Positions 1-8,813 of a stretch of 61,677 nucleotides of DNA are shown piece by piece. The DNA comes from an uncultured Thiohalocapsa sp. Lineage in GTDB: Bacteria; Pseudomonadota; Gammaproteobacteria; Chromatiales; Chromatiaceae. Position 1 is the stretch's first letter. Each line of letters begins with the position of its first letter. The stretch covers positions 1 through 61,677 of the forward strand of contig NZ_CAJXWY010000022.1 of the NCBI RefSeq assembly GCF_913062725.1, in the 5' to 3' direction. Under the pieces are notes generated by a model that saw only the letters and a program-made list of their open reading frames with translations, did no database searches and was not told where the DNA came from. The position numbers and the translations under genes were made by a program.

Positions 1-500
1 AGTGCTCGAGAAACAGGATCAAGTCGACGAAATGGGCTCTGTTGATTGCAGTCGCGTGTCGTGGTCGCATGCTGGCGGCTCCGGTTGCGGGGCTGAGGGG
101 GCGCCTATGACACCCGATGACACCGACAAACGTTGTCGCGTCCAGCCTTTTTGCTGGACAGGTCAACATCGCTGACGCGCGTGCCCCCGGCGATCCCGCA
201 CTCCATGTGACTTACAAAAACATCACATGAGACTCAGAAATACGATAGGCGACTTGACAGACGTCGACCTTTTCCGCGAGATCAACGCCGTGTCCATTCA
301 GTTCTGCTCGGCTGCGCTGACGCTGTGTACCATTACTCGCCGCCGACGGGGGAGGGCAGCGATGGCAAGGCGGGCCACTGGGATTCAAAAGCATGGCCAC
401 GGCCGACCGCGGGCGGCGCCGGGGCATGGGTGGTCGATGTCCAGTACGCCGCCGAGCAGGTTCTCGCTCGCTAGGCCATGATTCCGCCGATCGATCGCGA
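1..500. other. Gene-free left margin of the accessory region
   Basis: I see no convincing coding sequence here. Short open frames exist on both strands but they overlap one another, are arginine/proline-rich and match no family I know. The only structure I can point to is a perfect 7-bp inverted repeat (140-146 with 153-159) around a six-base loop. The stretch lies downstream of the leftward McrC-like gene and may be decayed DNA at the edge of an island. Confidence 0.5.
140..159. repeat. Small perfect hairpin
   Basis: GTCCAGC at 140-146 pairs with GCTGGAC at 153-159 over the loop CTTTTT. It lies about 340 bases past the end of the leftward nuclease gene and has no following T-tract, so an intrinsic terminator is unlikely. 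Its role is unknown. Confidence 0.4.
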
Positions 501-2207
501 TCAACCGGATGCACCCGGCTGTGCAGGGAGTTTTATAAACCGGTCAATCAACTGCCGTAAACAGGCTAATCCTTGTTCGTCGGGTCTGGCGCCATCCGCC
601 GGCCTTAATGCAATGGCGCCGGTACCCGGGAACGTCGCGTCAGGCGGCACGAACTCTGCGCTCTCGCAGCCTGGATAAATTATGAATGCCCCGCTGGTGC
701 CGGTGATCGCATCGCGATAGGTATGCATTTTGTCGATGTCCTGATCGTTCCACCGTTTGATGGTACCATCGTCCTCTTCTGTACCATAGAATCCGGCGTC
801 TTTGCCCTTGAATTTCGCGTCCAGGATGAGGCGGAAACATGCGTGCCCCGGGCCTTTTTCGATCACAATATCTGGTCTGAGTTTGTGTGAATAACTGAGC
901 GGTATCGGGTAGGAGCGGTTGAAGTAGAGCCGTACATCGTCGTTGTAATTGATGACCAGGCCTTCCGGTAGGTGCCGTTCCTTGACGTCCTGCTCACCAT
1001 AAAACAGGCGAAATGACCCTGGCCCCAGCTTCTCGTCCAGCAACCCTTTCACAACAAAAAAGGCCCAGTATTCGTAGAGCGTTGCCGAATCCTTTGTCTC
1101 GATGATCCGGCTGAAGTCAGGAAGGTCGTATACACATGTGCTGCGCAGGGAGAGCAGGGAAAATAATCTGAAGAGCTGTCTGTAGCCATCCCTGCGCTGT
1201 AGGATCTGCGAAGACGCCGGAAAGAATCGCATTTGTCCGACGTCTCTCCACAAGGGCGCCTGCGCGAAGCGTCGGATACCTGCTTCGATCTGCGCGAGGT
1301 CTGCGTCGAGATCAGGGTTAAGAAACCCACCGACGCCGTCGTAACTGCGACGAAATCCCTCAATCCTCTGCCGGAGCGAGGTCAGCACATACTTGACGAA
1401 GCGATTCTCAGGCGTGTCCAGGGTCTGTTGCTTTTGCTGAATCGTCAACTGCCGCGGAAACAGGTCTCGCCCGGATGCCTGCTTGAGTGCCTGCCCTAAC
1501 GGAGTGTTTTGCAGGGATGCGTTGTGCTCAATGCTGGCAAGGTATTGGGGTTGGCTGCCAAGGTTCTGCCATGCCGTAACATCGACATCGGTAACGTCTT
1601 CTATCTTTTGAGTCTGGCGTGTGAGCAGGAATTTACGGTGGGGGTTGGCAAGGATGGATGCGGCGATACCATCGATGTTGGGCTTCTCCGAGGACAGCGC
1701 TTGACGGATAAAGCACATCTCCAGGTAGGCGACATCTCTACCCGGCTCGCCGCGCTGGATGTTTTGCCCGGTCGGTTGCGGGTGCCCGAAGATGAGGCTG
1801 GCCAGCTCACTGACGACCGCGTCCAGGAGACTTTGATAAGCGGGCTTGGAGAGTTTTTTGTTACCGACTACGACGGGTATTGGTCCGATACGTGTGAGGC
1901 CAACACAGTTGCGAAAGCCGATTTCGAACAGCCCCTCCGGAAAAGATCGTCGTACATACGGGCAGTTGCCGTTCAGGAAATCGGGGATCTTACCCAGGCA
2001 CTTCAGGTAGTAGACACCAAGCTCGCGTAGCTGCAACGGCGTGCTCTGATCGGTAACACCGCACGCTTCCAACTGCTCCCTGGCAATGGCAGTTGGCGCT
2101 GTTGTGATGACGATGTCACAGGCCTCGTGGTAGCCGATGATTTGATCGCGTGGCATCAAGGTACGGTATCGGTCGGAATTACATATCAGGCTGCTCTCGC
2201 GCCCCAT
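501..2207 (-). CDS. McrC-like PD-(D/E)XK nuclease (DUF2357 family)
   Basis: This 568-residue protein is the probable nuclease partner of the McrB-like motor encoded just upstream (84-base gap, same strand). Family hallmarks are TPENRFVKYVL at residues 265-275 and ATLYEYWAFF at 375-384, both typical of DUF2357/McrC-like proteins. The C-terminal third carries a PD-(D/E)XK core: RPD at 444-446, LDAKFK at 462-467 and a downstream DKMHTYRDA helix at 492-500. By family knowledge the McrB partner would drive DNA translocation and this subunit would cut. The first ~250 residues, probably a structural domain, I cannot assign. No strong ribosome binding site precedes the chosen ATG, so the start is approximate. 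It is the last gene of the operon. Confidence 0.85.
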   Translation of the reverse strand: MGRESSLICNSDRYRTLMPRDQIIGYHEACDIVITTAPTAIAREQLEACGVTDQSTPLQLRELGVYYLKCLGKIPDFLNGNCPYVRRSFPEGLFEIGFRNCVGLTRIGPIPVVVGNKKLSKPAYQSLLDAVVSELASLIFGHPQPTGQNIQRGEPGRDVAYLEMCFIRQALSSEKPNIDGIAASILANPHRKFLLTRQTQKIEDVTDVDVTAWQNLGSQPQYLASIEHNASLQNTPLGQALKQASGRDLFPRQLTIQQKQQTLDTPENRFVKYVLTSLRQRIEGFRRSYDGVGGFLNPDLDADLAQIEAGIRRFAQAPLWRDVGQMRFFPASSQILQRRDGYRQLFRLFSLLSLRSTCVYDLPDFSRIIETKDSATLYEYWAFFVVKGLLDEKLGPGSFRLFYGEQDVKERHLPEGLVINYNDDVRLYFNRSYPIPLSYSHKLRPDIVIEKGPGHACFRLILDAKFKGKDAGFYGTEEDDGTIKRWNDQDIDKMHTYRDAITGTSGAFIIYPGCESAEFVPPDATFPGTGAIALRPADGARPDEQGLACLRQLIDRFIKLPAQPGASG

Positions 2208-2251
2208 CCACCGAAGTCGTCACAGCGCGGACTTCTGCGATGATTGGTGGC

Positions 2252-2266
2252 GCAGGCGATGCCTGC
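2252..2266. repeat. 6-bp hairpin between the motor and nuclease genes
   Basis: GCAGGC GAT GCCTGC forms a perfect 6-bp stem with a 3-base loop in the 84-base gap between the two genes. It could modulate the relative expression of the two subunits; that is only a guess. Confidence 0.35.
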
Positions 2267-2291
2267 TGTCGGTCATGAGGCGTGAGCAATA

Positions 2292-3509
2292 TCAGTCTAT
2301 GAAATCTGCGTATCCCTGCGCCTTGAGTCGGTCGAGCATTCTCTCGAGCTTTTCGGCGCTCCGCGGCAAGGCGACCTGTCGTTCAGTGGTTTCGGCTACG
2401 GCCGGTTTCGCGTAGTCCAGGAGTGCGGTGAGCGGTGCCTCGAGCTTGGCCTGTGGTCCATGGAATTTGGGTAGTATTTTTTGGCTTAGCTGGATATCGA
2501 GTATTGTGGTCGCGAGATTGTCATCAGCGTTTACATGCTGCTCTGCAAGGGTGGCGAACCTGAGGATCTCATCGATGACGCGGTATCCGAAATGAAGGTT
2601 GTACTGCTTGAGTATCGAAAGGATGGCTGCGATTTCTTTGCGGATTGATCTGACTTCTTCTCCGTGTGAGGAGTCTTGCCGAATGTGTGAAGTAGGTTGC
2701 TGATTAATAGTAGCCCTTAGTATTTGCACTAGTTGAGCGTGCTGCGGCTTCTGAATCGAAAAATTACCACGAGATGATCTTTTGTCTGCGGTGCCAGTAG
2801 CTGTTGGATCGTTGGCAGCATCGAAGATTACATCATTAAATTCGATGACATTGGCCCGATCGAGGACCTTGGGACTGAACATGTAGGTAGACTCGTCAAT
2901 ATTGACAGTCCCCGTTATGAAGACGTTCTCCGGTATGTGGAGTTTTGACGGGATGGGTATGCCGTCAGCAGTAAAGATGTCGTTGCCTTGATTGTGGAGA
3001 GTAAGGGGTTCGCCAGCTGGGTTGTTGGAGGTTTTAGTCTCCATAATGCTTAAGAAATCGGAGAAATAATGCTCGACCTTGGCGAGATTCATTTCGTCGA
3101 GGATGATGAAATGAGGAATGCCTTTATTCTCGTTCCTGCTAGCTTCAAGAAGCAGGCGAAGCGCTTTGGGTGCATGGTATTTGTTGTCGAGGATGCTGTG
3201 GTAGCCCAGTAATCCCTTGTTGTCCATCCAATCTGGCCTTACCGGTATGAATGCGATCCGATTTTCCCGGTCCGTAGGTGCTAATCCGTTATGAATATAG
3301 TCAGCAAACAATTGCGCAATCTTCGTTTTACCGGTTCCGGATATACCGGTCAGGATAACGAATGGTTTCGTAAGCAGAGATGTAGCATAGCGAGTGATGA
3401 TCTCGTTACTGAACTGAAAGCCATTTAAGGCGTAGTAATCGAAAATGTTCGCTGGTTCCATGATTTTGGAGTAGCTTCCGTCTGGATTCTTTATCAACGG
3501 CACGATCAT
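2292..3509 (-). CDS. McrB-like AAA+ NTPase without an N-terminal recognition domain
   Basis: A 405-residue AAA+ motor of the McrB branch. Walker A is GISGTGKT at residues 55-62 and Walker B is FIILDEMNLA at 134-143, where DEMNLA is characteristic of McrB relatives. The sensor region is GTVNIDESTYMFSPKVLDRA at 200-219. Only about 50 residues precede Walker A, so the separate N-terminal domain that reads modified DNA in classical McrB is absent. Residues 230-300 are a variable, charged insertion and the C-terminus is helical. GGAG lies two bases before the ATG; a later in-frame Met at residue 17 is an alternative start. The gene is clearly AT-richer than the rest of the window, which suggests horizontal transfer. 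It lies 63 bases after the 226-residue protein gene. Confidence 0.88.
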   Translation of the reverse strand: MIVPLIKNPDGSYSKIMEPANIFDYYALNGFQFSNEIITRYATSLLTKPFVILTGISGTGKTKIAQLFADYIHNGLAPTDRENRIAFIPVRPDWMDNKGLLGYHSILDNKYHAPKALRLLLEASRNENKGIPHFIILDEMNLAKVEHYFSDFLSIMETKTSNNPAGEPLTLHNQGNDIFTADGIPIPSKLHIPENVFITGTVNIDESTYMFSPKVLDRANVIEFNDVIFDAANDPTATGTADKRSSRGNFSIQKPQHAQLVQILRATINQQPTSHIRQDSSHGEEVRSIRKEIAAILSILKQYNLHFGYRVIDEILRFATLAEQHVNADDNLATTILDIQLSQKILPKFHGPQAKLEAPLTALLDYAKPAVAETTERQVALPRSAEKLERMLDRLKAQGYADFID

Positions 3510-3572
3510 TGCTCCGAAGCGGCACGTCGCGCATCTCTCTGCGTGACGTGCGCGCGAGTGCGGGCGAGAATG

Positions 3573-4253
3573 TCAAGGGTTTTGAGCTTTTTCAGTGTTT
3601 TGAGCGAGCTCATCAAGTTTATTAGCTGCATATTGTCGCCAACCATCGCGGTAGCCAGCGGCAGGTGCACGTTGCTCGAGATACGCGAGGATTGCATCTA
3701 ACGGAACATTAGTGGGTCCGAGTGCGTCAACCGCGTCTTCGAGTTCTTGATCAGACGGGTAGCGAAGCAGTGGTCGCAGGGGTTGAGGGCTTGTTCCGGT
3801 ACTGGACGTGGTCGCGAGTGTTATGTTGCGGCATTGAGTCGTAAGCGCTTGATCTGCGATTTGTTTGAGTGACTCGTCGGTGAGGGCTAATGCGTGACCC
3901 GCAGTCTTTTGAAAAGGACCTTGAGGGGCGTTGTGGTTTCTGTTATCAGCTGCGAACGCGAAGCCTTCATTTCTCGCGAATTGTGTAGGCAACCGTGCCC
4001 ACAGTAAGCCGCTCTTAAAAAAAATGAGAAAGTTAGTGCCGTTGGCCTCGAACCGGAAGTCGCCATCATGAGCGTTGGTTGTTTTGCAGATTATTCTGCA
4101 GTTGTTTTCTTTGCTGTGCTTGTCGCAGAGATACCTAGCAACGTCTTGATAACGTTCGATGAAGGCTCCGTCCTTACCGGTGACTGTTTCGGCGATGGCT
4201 TGCTGGCATGTGGCGAGGGTGGCGCTCGTAAGGACGGTTTCAGATAGTGGCAT
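3573..4253 (-). CDS. Unknown protein A, paralog of protein B, upstream of the McrB-like gene
   Basis: This 226-residue protein belongs to no family I recognise. Residues 14-142 match the neighbouring 152-residue protein closely. Shared features are a CxQAIA helix near 16-21, DFRxxANGTN at 65-73, an LWARLxxQFA...GF...DNRNxNA...GPF block at 84-114 and a final L..IA..AL.TQC helix near 129-141. Residues 158-226 form a second, helical charged segment that the paralog lacks. It is cotranscribed with the McrB-like motor. Because that motor lacks a recognition domain, a role as a detached DNA-binding or specificity subunit is a reasonable inference, but nothing in the sequence proves it. An antitoxin-like or effector role is possible too. 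The gene is AT-rich compared with the core genome. Confidence 0.75.
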   Translation of the reverse strand: MPLSETVLTSATLATCQQAIAETVTGKDGAFIERYQDVARYLCDKHSKENNCRIICKTTNAHDGDFRFEANGTNFLIFFKSGLLWARLPTQFARNEGFAFAADNRNHNAPQGPFQKTAGHALALTDESLKQIADQALTTQCRNITLATTSSTGTSPQPLRPLLRYPSDQELEDAVDALGPTNVPLDAILAYLEQRAPAAGYRDGWRQYAANKLDELAQNTEKAQNP

Positions 4254-4570
4254 ATTGCGTTTCCAGTGTGTGGGGCAGTCGGTTTGGTGGCGCGTCGTCG
4301 GCAGGTTGGCTTGCCAACAGCTGAGTCTCCAGTGCCTAGGGGATGGCGGCGCATAGACACTGCGCTGGTCTCCGGTGCGCGGGGGCTGCCGTGACTATGC
4401 GCGGAGTCACGCCGTGCAATGGCGGCACATGGCTTTTCGGCGCGCCGACGCCGCATCGTGGTTTCGCGCTCGGTCGGTTTGCGGAACATATGGGCGGCAT
4501 ACCTTTGCTCTCGGGCTGCGTGCCCCATGCACCCGCGTTCAACGACAGACAGACCGTTTAAGCGAAGGGC
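4254..4570. other. 317-base gap between the two paralogous genes
   Basis: No credible gene on either strand. Overlapping short frames of 65-145 residues are present, but they are arginine- and cysteine-rich and mutually overlapping. GC content is higher here than in the flanking leftward genes. It is unusually long for an intra-operon gap, so it may hold a second promoter, a small RNA or the scar of a lost gene. Confidence 0.45.
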
Positions 4571-5029
4571 TCAGACATCATTTGCAAGATCGGCTAGAGA
4601 GTTGATATTGAGGTCAGGGCATTGGGTTTTTAGGGCATGTTCAGCGATTTCGATAAGCGTCCTGTTATCGAGAATCGCAATGTTATCGGCACCGATGGTG
4701 AACGGCCCCACCACAGCGTTGGGGTTTCGGTTGTCAGGAGCAGGTTGGAAGCCATGACGTGACGCAAATTGAGAGTGTAGCCGGGCCCACAATCTCCCGG
4801 CAGGGCGAACAATAAAGCAATTGGTTCCGTTTGCTCTCAGCCGGAAGTCTGGTACGGCGGTTGTTAGAAACAGTATTGGGCAAGTGTTTGCGGCGGTATA
4901 GTTGTCGCAGATATGCGTTACAACGTGCTGAAATCGTTGAATCAGTGTGGCGGAGCTGAGGATGTCGGCGATTGCTTGATGACAATCCGATAGAGTCTCT
5001 GGCGTGAGAGGGGTTGGAGGTACTGGCAT
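4571..5029 (-). CDS. Unknown protein B, short paralog of protein A
   Basis: A 152-residue protein of unrecognised family, first gene of the leftward operon. It aligns along almost its whole length with residues 14-142 of the downstream 226-residue protein: CHQAIAD at 16-22, DFRLRANGTN at 61-70, LWARLHSQFA at 80-89, DNRNPNAVVGPF at 99-110 and a closing LIEIAEHALKTQC helix at 125-137. It ends shortly after the shared domain, so it lacks the extra C-terminal module. GGAG lies seven bases before the ATG and supports this start. Duplication followed by loss or gain of the C-terminal part is the simplest history. Two recognition subunits, or a sensor and its inhibitor, are possible roles. Confidence 0.72.
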   Translation of the reverse strand: MPVPPTPLTPETLSDCHQAIADILSSATLIQRFQHVVTHICDNYTAANTCPILFLTTAVPDFRLRANGTNCFIVRPAGRLWARLHSQFASRHGFQPAPDNRNPNAVVGPFTIGADNIAILDNRTLIEIAEHALKTQCPDLNINSLADLANDV

Positions 5030-5334
5030 GCTGTGTCTCCGGGTTGAGGAATATCAGGTTGTTGGATAGTGGGTTGCCGAGGGGTGCTTTTGGTGACGGC
5101 GGACTACGGGGCATAGTTGAACAACCCCCCGCGACATTTCCTGTCGCGACCATCCGAAACAATGCGCGCCGTCGGTCGGCTGGATGCCGCGGGCCCACCC
5201 GACGCACCCGCGCAGGGACCGACGCCACAGCGGCGGGTCATCCGACGGTTTGGGCAACGACTGTTGTAGCCGTTTTCAGCCGCAATTGATACAGCGATAG
5301 ACGTGTAACGCCGTCAAGGTTTCCAGGGGGCACG
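5030..5334. other. Divergent intergenic region of the defence locus
   Basis: 305 bases between the start of the leftward McrBC-like operon and the rightward nuclease-helicase gene, so it should contain both promoters. I could not pick out a confident -35/-10 pair. It holds a 7-bp perfect hairpin at 5130-5148 that could be an operator. Confidence 0.5.
5130..5148. promoter_or_regulatory. Possible operator hairpin
   Basis: CGCGACA at 5130-5136 and TGTCGCG at 5142-5148 form a perfect dyad with a five-base centre, about 100 bases upstream of the leftward operon and 190 bases upstream of the rightward gene. Dyads of this kind often bind dimeric regulators; no regulator gene is present nearby. Confidence 0.3.
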
Positions 5335-8300
5335 ATGCGTAAACGAGAGGGCGGTCTCACGCTTGCCCCCACTGATCTGGGGAATTTCCTCTCCTGTCGG
5401 CACCTGTCGCGGCGGGATCTCGAGGTGGCCAGCGGCCTGTGCGATCGGCCCGTGCGATCGGGGCCGGTCATCGAGGCGCTGCGGGCCCAGGGCGTGGCGC
5501 ATGAGCAGGCGTTTCTGGCGCATCTGCAGGCGCAGGGCCTTGCGGTGACCCGTTGTGTGAGCGATCGCGACCAGACCGATGCGGACGAGGCCGAGGCCGC
5601 CAGGCAGGGTCTGTCACGCACCTTCGAGGCCATGCGCAGCGGTGCGGAGGTGATCTACCAGCCGATGCTGGCGGATGGGTTTTGGTCGGGGCGGGCGGAT
5701 GTGCTGCGACGGGTGGCGACGCCGAGCGCGCTGGGGGCCTGGTCCTACGAGGTGTACGACACCAAGCTGGCGCGGGAGACGCGGGCCGGCACCATCCTGC
5801 AGCTGTGCGTTTATTCCTATCTGGTGGAGCAACTCCAGGGTGTCCGGCCCGCCTGGATGCATGCGGTGGTGCCCGGTAGCGGCTTTGTTCCGCAGCGTTA
5901 TCGCAGTGCGGACTTTGCGGCCTATTTTCGGCTGCTGACGGGATTGCTCGGTGACTTCATCGCACAGCCTCCCGAGACCTATCCCGAGCCGGTACCGCAT
6001 TGTGATCTGTGTGTCTGGTGGCAGGCCTGCGATCGGCGCCGGCGCGGCGACGATCACCTGGGCTATGTGGCCGGCATCACCAAGGGTCAGATCGCGGTGC
6101 TGAAGGCGCTGGGGGTGGCGCGGTTGGAGACGCTCGCCGGGCAGGCCGACCTGGGCCGGCCGCACAAGGGCTCGCTGGAGGCGCTGCTGCGCACCCGCGA
6201 TCAGGCCCGGATGCAGTGGCGGGGCCGAGAACTTGGGCAGCCTCTGCATGAGCTGCGTCAGCCCCTGGATGCGCAGCATGGACTGGCGCTGCTGCCGGCG
6301 CCCACGCCCGATGACATCTTTTTGGATTTCGAAGGCAACCACTTCGCCGATCAGGGAGTGCAGGAATATCTGACCGGTTATCTGCTGCACGAGCCGGGGC
6401 AGGGCGAGCGCTACATCGCCCACTGGGCGACGACCCGGGCGGAGGAGCGTGCGGCCTTCGAGGCGTTCATCGACCAGGCGATGGCGGTTCGGGCGCGTAA
6501 CCCCAATGCGCACATCTACCACTTTGCACCCTACGAGCCGGCGGCGCTGAAGCGGCTGATAGGCCGCTATGCGACGCGCCAGCAGGCGTTGGACCAACTG
6601 CTGCGCTCAGAGGCGTTCGTCGATCTGCACCGGGTGGTGCGGCGTGCGCTCATCGCCAGCGTCGAGCGCTACTCACTGAAGGATCTGGAGGCCTTCTACG
6701 GCTATGAGCGGCGCCAGGATCTGCGCACGGCCGCGTTGTGTCGGCGTCTGCTGGAGCAGGCCATCGACGCCGGCGACGGCGCCGCGGCGGCCCGGGAACA
6801 GATGGCGGTGGTGGAGGCCTACAACCGCGAGGATTGTGAGTCCACCCGTCGGCTGCGCGATTGGCTGGAGCAGCTGCGTGATCAAGCGATCGCCGACGGT
6901 GCCACCTGCGAGCGGCCGTCCTCCGCCCAGGCGGAGGCCGCACCCGAGATCAGCGCGCTGGAACAGGAGCTGCAGGCCCTGCGCGAGGCCTTGCTGCAGG
7001 GCGTGCCGGACGAGCCCGATGCGCGCAGTGACGCGCAGCAGGCGCAATTCCTGCTGGCGCACATGATGGAATTCCATCGGCGCGAGGAAAAGGCGACCTG
7101 GTGGGAGTACTTCCGCCTGCTGGCGTTGGAGGAGACCGACTTCATCGACGAGCGCCGGGCGGTGGCCGGGCTGGCGTTTTGTGCCGAGGTCGAGCCGGGC
7201 CGGGCGCCGGTCCATCGCTATGGGTTTCCTGACCAGGAACTGGATGCGCGGGTGCGCGATGACGCCTACGCGCCGGGCGTTGGCAAGGTCGGCCGCATCG
7301 TGGCGGTGGACAACCTGGAGCGGACCATCGATGTGAAAAAGCGCCGGGATACGGCGACGGCGCATCCCACGGGGCTGGTGCTGCACAGCCGTGTGCCGGC
7401 CGACGTGTTGCAGCAATCGCTGATGCGGCTGGGTGCATTCGTCATCGCGCAGGGCCTCAGGCCGAGCGCGCCCTACCGGACGGCGGTGGCATTGCTGCTA
7501 CGACGGCCCTCGGCGCTGGCGGATCCCCGGGGCACTCTGCAGCACGACGGCGAGCAACCGTTGGCGGCGGCCTGTCGGCTGGTGCACCAGCTCGACGGCC
7601 ATGTCCTGGCCATTCAGGGGCCGCCCGGCACCGGCAAGACCTTCACCGCGGCGCACATGATCTGTGAGCTGGTGCAGGCTGGGCGCCGGGTGGGCGTGAC
7701 GGCGGTGAGCCACAAGGTGATCCACAACCTGATGGAAGGAGCGATGCAGCAGGCGCAGGCCCGCGGACTCGACCTGCGTGCCGCCTACAAAAAGGATGGT
7801 GAGTACGAGGGCGCCTGGGCCCTGGAGTACATCGACGATTATGGCGCCCTGCGCGATGGGCTCGACCACGGCGACTACCCGCTGGTGGGCGGCACGGCCT
7901 GGTGCTGGAGCCGGGAGCAATTCGAGCAGTCGGTGGACGTGCTGTTTGTGGACGAGGCGGGGCAGATGTCCCTGAGCAATGTGCTGGCGGTGGCGCCGGC
8001 GGGGCGCAGTCTGGTGCTGCTCGGCGATCCCCAGCAACTGGAGCAGCCGCTGCAGAGCAGCCACCCGGAGGGCAGCGCGGTCTCGGCGCTGGCGCATCTG
8101 CTGGCGGGCGCCGAGACCATGCCCCCGGATCGGGGGCTGTTTCTGGACACCACGTATCGGCTGCATCCGGACATTGCGCGCTTCACCTCCGAGATCTACT
8201 ACGAGGGCCGGCTCACGGCCCGGCCCGAGCTGGCGCGGCAGGCGATTCTGTCGGCCGCCGCCGAGTCGCGCTGTGCCGGTGCCGGTCTGCGGTTCGTCGC

Positions 8301-8760
8301 CCTCGAGCACCAGGGCAACGGTGCCCGGGCGCCGGAGGAGGCCGAGCTGATCGGGGACATCGTCGAGGAGTTGCTCAATGGCGGTCGGTGGCGCGACAAG
8401 GAAGGTGCCGAGCATGGGCTGACGCCCGAGGACATCCTGATCGTGGCGCCCTACAACCTGCAGGTGGGTGCCTTGCGCGCCCGCCTCCCGGCGCTGCGCG
8501 AGCGCGTCGGCACGGTGGATCGCTTTCAGGGGCAGGAGGCGCCGGTGGTGATCTATTCCCTCACCAGCTCGAGTCCGGACGATGCGCCCCGGGGCATGTC
8601 CTTTCTCTATGATCCGCACCGCTTCAATGTCGCCACGTCGCGCGCCATGGCGCTCTGCATCCTGGTGGGCCAGCCGGCATTGTTCGCGCCCGAGTGCAAG
8701 ACACCAACGCAGATGCGCATGGCCAATGCGTTCTGCCGGTATCTGGAACTGTGCGCCTGA
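5335..8760 (+). CDS. TM0106-family RecB-like nuclease / RNase H-like exonuclease / SF1 helicase
   Basis: A 1141-residue protein with three catalytic modules. The N-terminus is a RecB/Cas4-like PD-(D/E)XK nuclease (GRADVL then YEVYDTKLA at about 120-145). A cysteine near residue 22 and a C-x2-C-x5-C cluster near 223-231 give the four ligands of a Cas4/AddB-type 4Fe-4S cluster. An RNase H-like exonuclease follows, beginning at DIFLDFEGN near 326. The C-terminal half is a DNA2/UPF1-type SF1 helicase: GPPGTGKT near 761-768, VDEAGQMS near 869-876, GDPQQLEQP, and DRFQGQE near 1063. This is the known TM0106 architecture; its function is thought to be DNA repair or defence but I know of no settled role. 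The ATG has CAGGGGG four bases upstream. It sits beside a McrBC-like operon. Confidence 0.9.
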   Translation: MRKREGGLTLAPTDLGNFLSCRHLSRRDLEVASGLCDRPVRSGPVIEALRAQGVAHEQAFLAHLQAQGLAVTRCVSDRDQTDADEAEAARQGLSRTFEAMRSGAEVIYQPMLADGFWSGRADVLRRVATPSALGAWSYEVYDTKLARETRAGTILQLCVYSYLVEQLQGVRPAWMHAVVPGSGFVPQRYRSADFAAYFRLLTGLLGDFIAQPPETYPEPVPHCDLCVWWQACDRRRRGDDHLGYVAGITKGQIAVLKALGVARLETLAGQADLGRPHKGSLEALLRTRDQARMQWRGRELGQPLHELRQPLDAQHGLALLPAPTPDDIFLDFEGNHFADQGVQEYLTGYLLHEPGQGERYIAHWATTRAEERAAFEAFIDQAMAVRARNPNAHIYHFAPYEPAALKRLIGRYATRQQALDQLLRSEAFVDLHRVVRRALIASVERYSLKDLEAFYGYERRQDLRTAALCRRLLEQAIDAGDGAAAAREQMAVVEAYNREDCESTRRLRDWLEQLRDQAIADGATCERPSSAQAEAAPEISALEQELQALREALLQGVPDEPDARSDAQQAQFLLAHMMEFHRREEKATWWEYFRLLALEETDFIDERRAVAGLAFCAEVEPGRAPVHRYGFPDQELDARVRDDAYAPGVGKVGRIVAVDNLERTIDVKKRRDTATAHPTGLVLHSRVPADVLQQSLMRLGAFVIAQGLRPSAPYRTAVALLLRRPSALADPRGTLQHDGEQPLAAACRLVHQLDGHVLAIQGPPGTGKTFTAAHMICELVQAGRRVGVTAVSHKVIHNLMEGAMQQAQARGLDLRAAYKKDGEYEGAWALEYIDDYGALRDGLDHGDYPLVGGTAWCWSREQFEQSVDVLFVDEAGQMSLSNVLAVAPAGRSLVLLGDPQQLEQPLQSSHPEGSAVSALAHLLAGAETMPPDRGLFLDTTYRLHPDIARFTSEIYYEGRLTARPELARQAILSAAAESRCAGAGLRFVALEHQGNGARAPEEAELIGDIVEELLNGGRWRDKEGAEHGLTPEDILIVAPYNLQVGALRARLPALRERVGTVDRFQGQEAPVVIYSLTSSSPDDAPRGMSFLYDPHRFNVATSRAMALCILVGQPALFAPECKTPTQMRMANAFCRYLELCA

Positions 8761-8813
8761 GCCCGCAGCGATGACAACCACCTGGCAACCACACAGCGAT
8801 TGGAGGTATCCCC

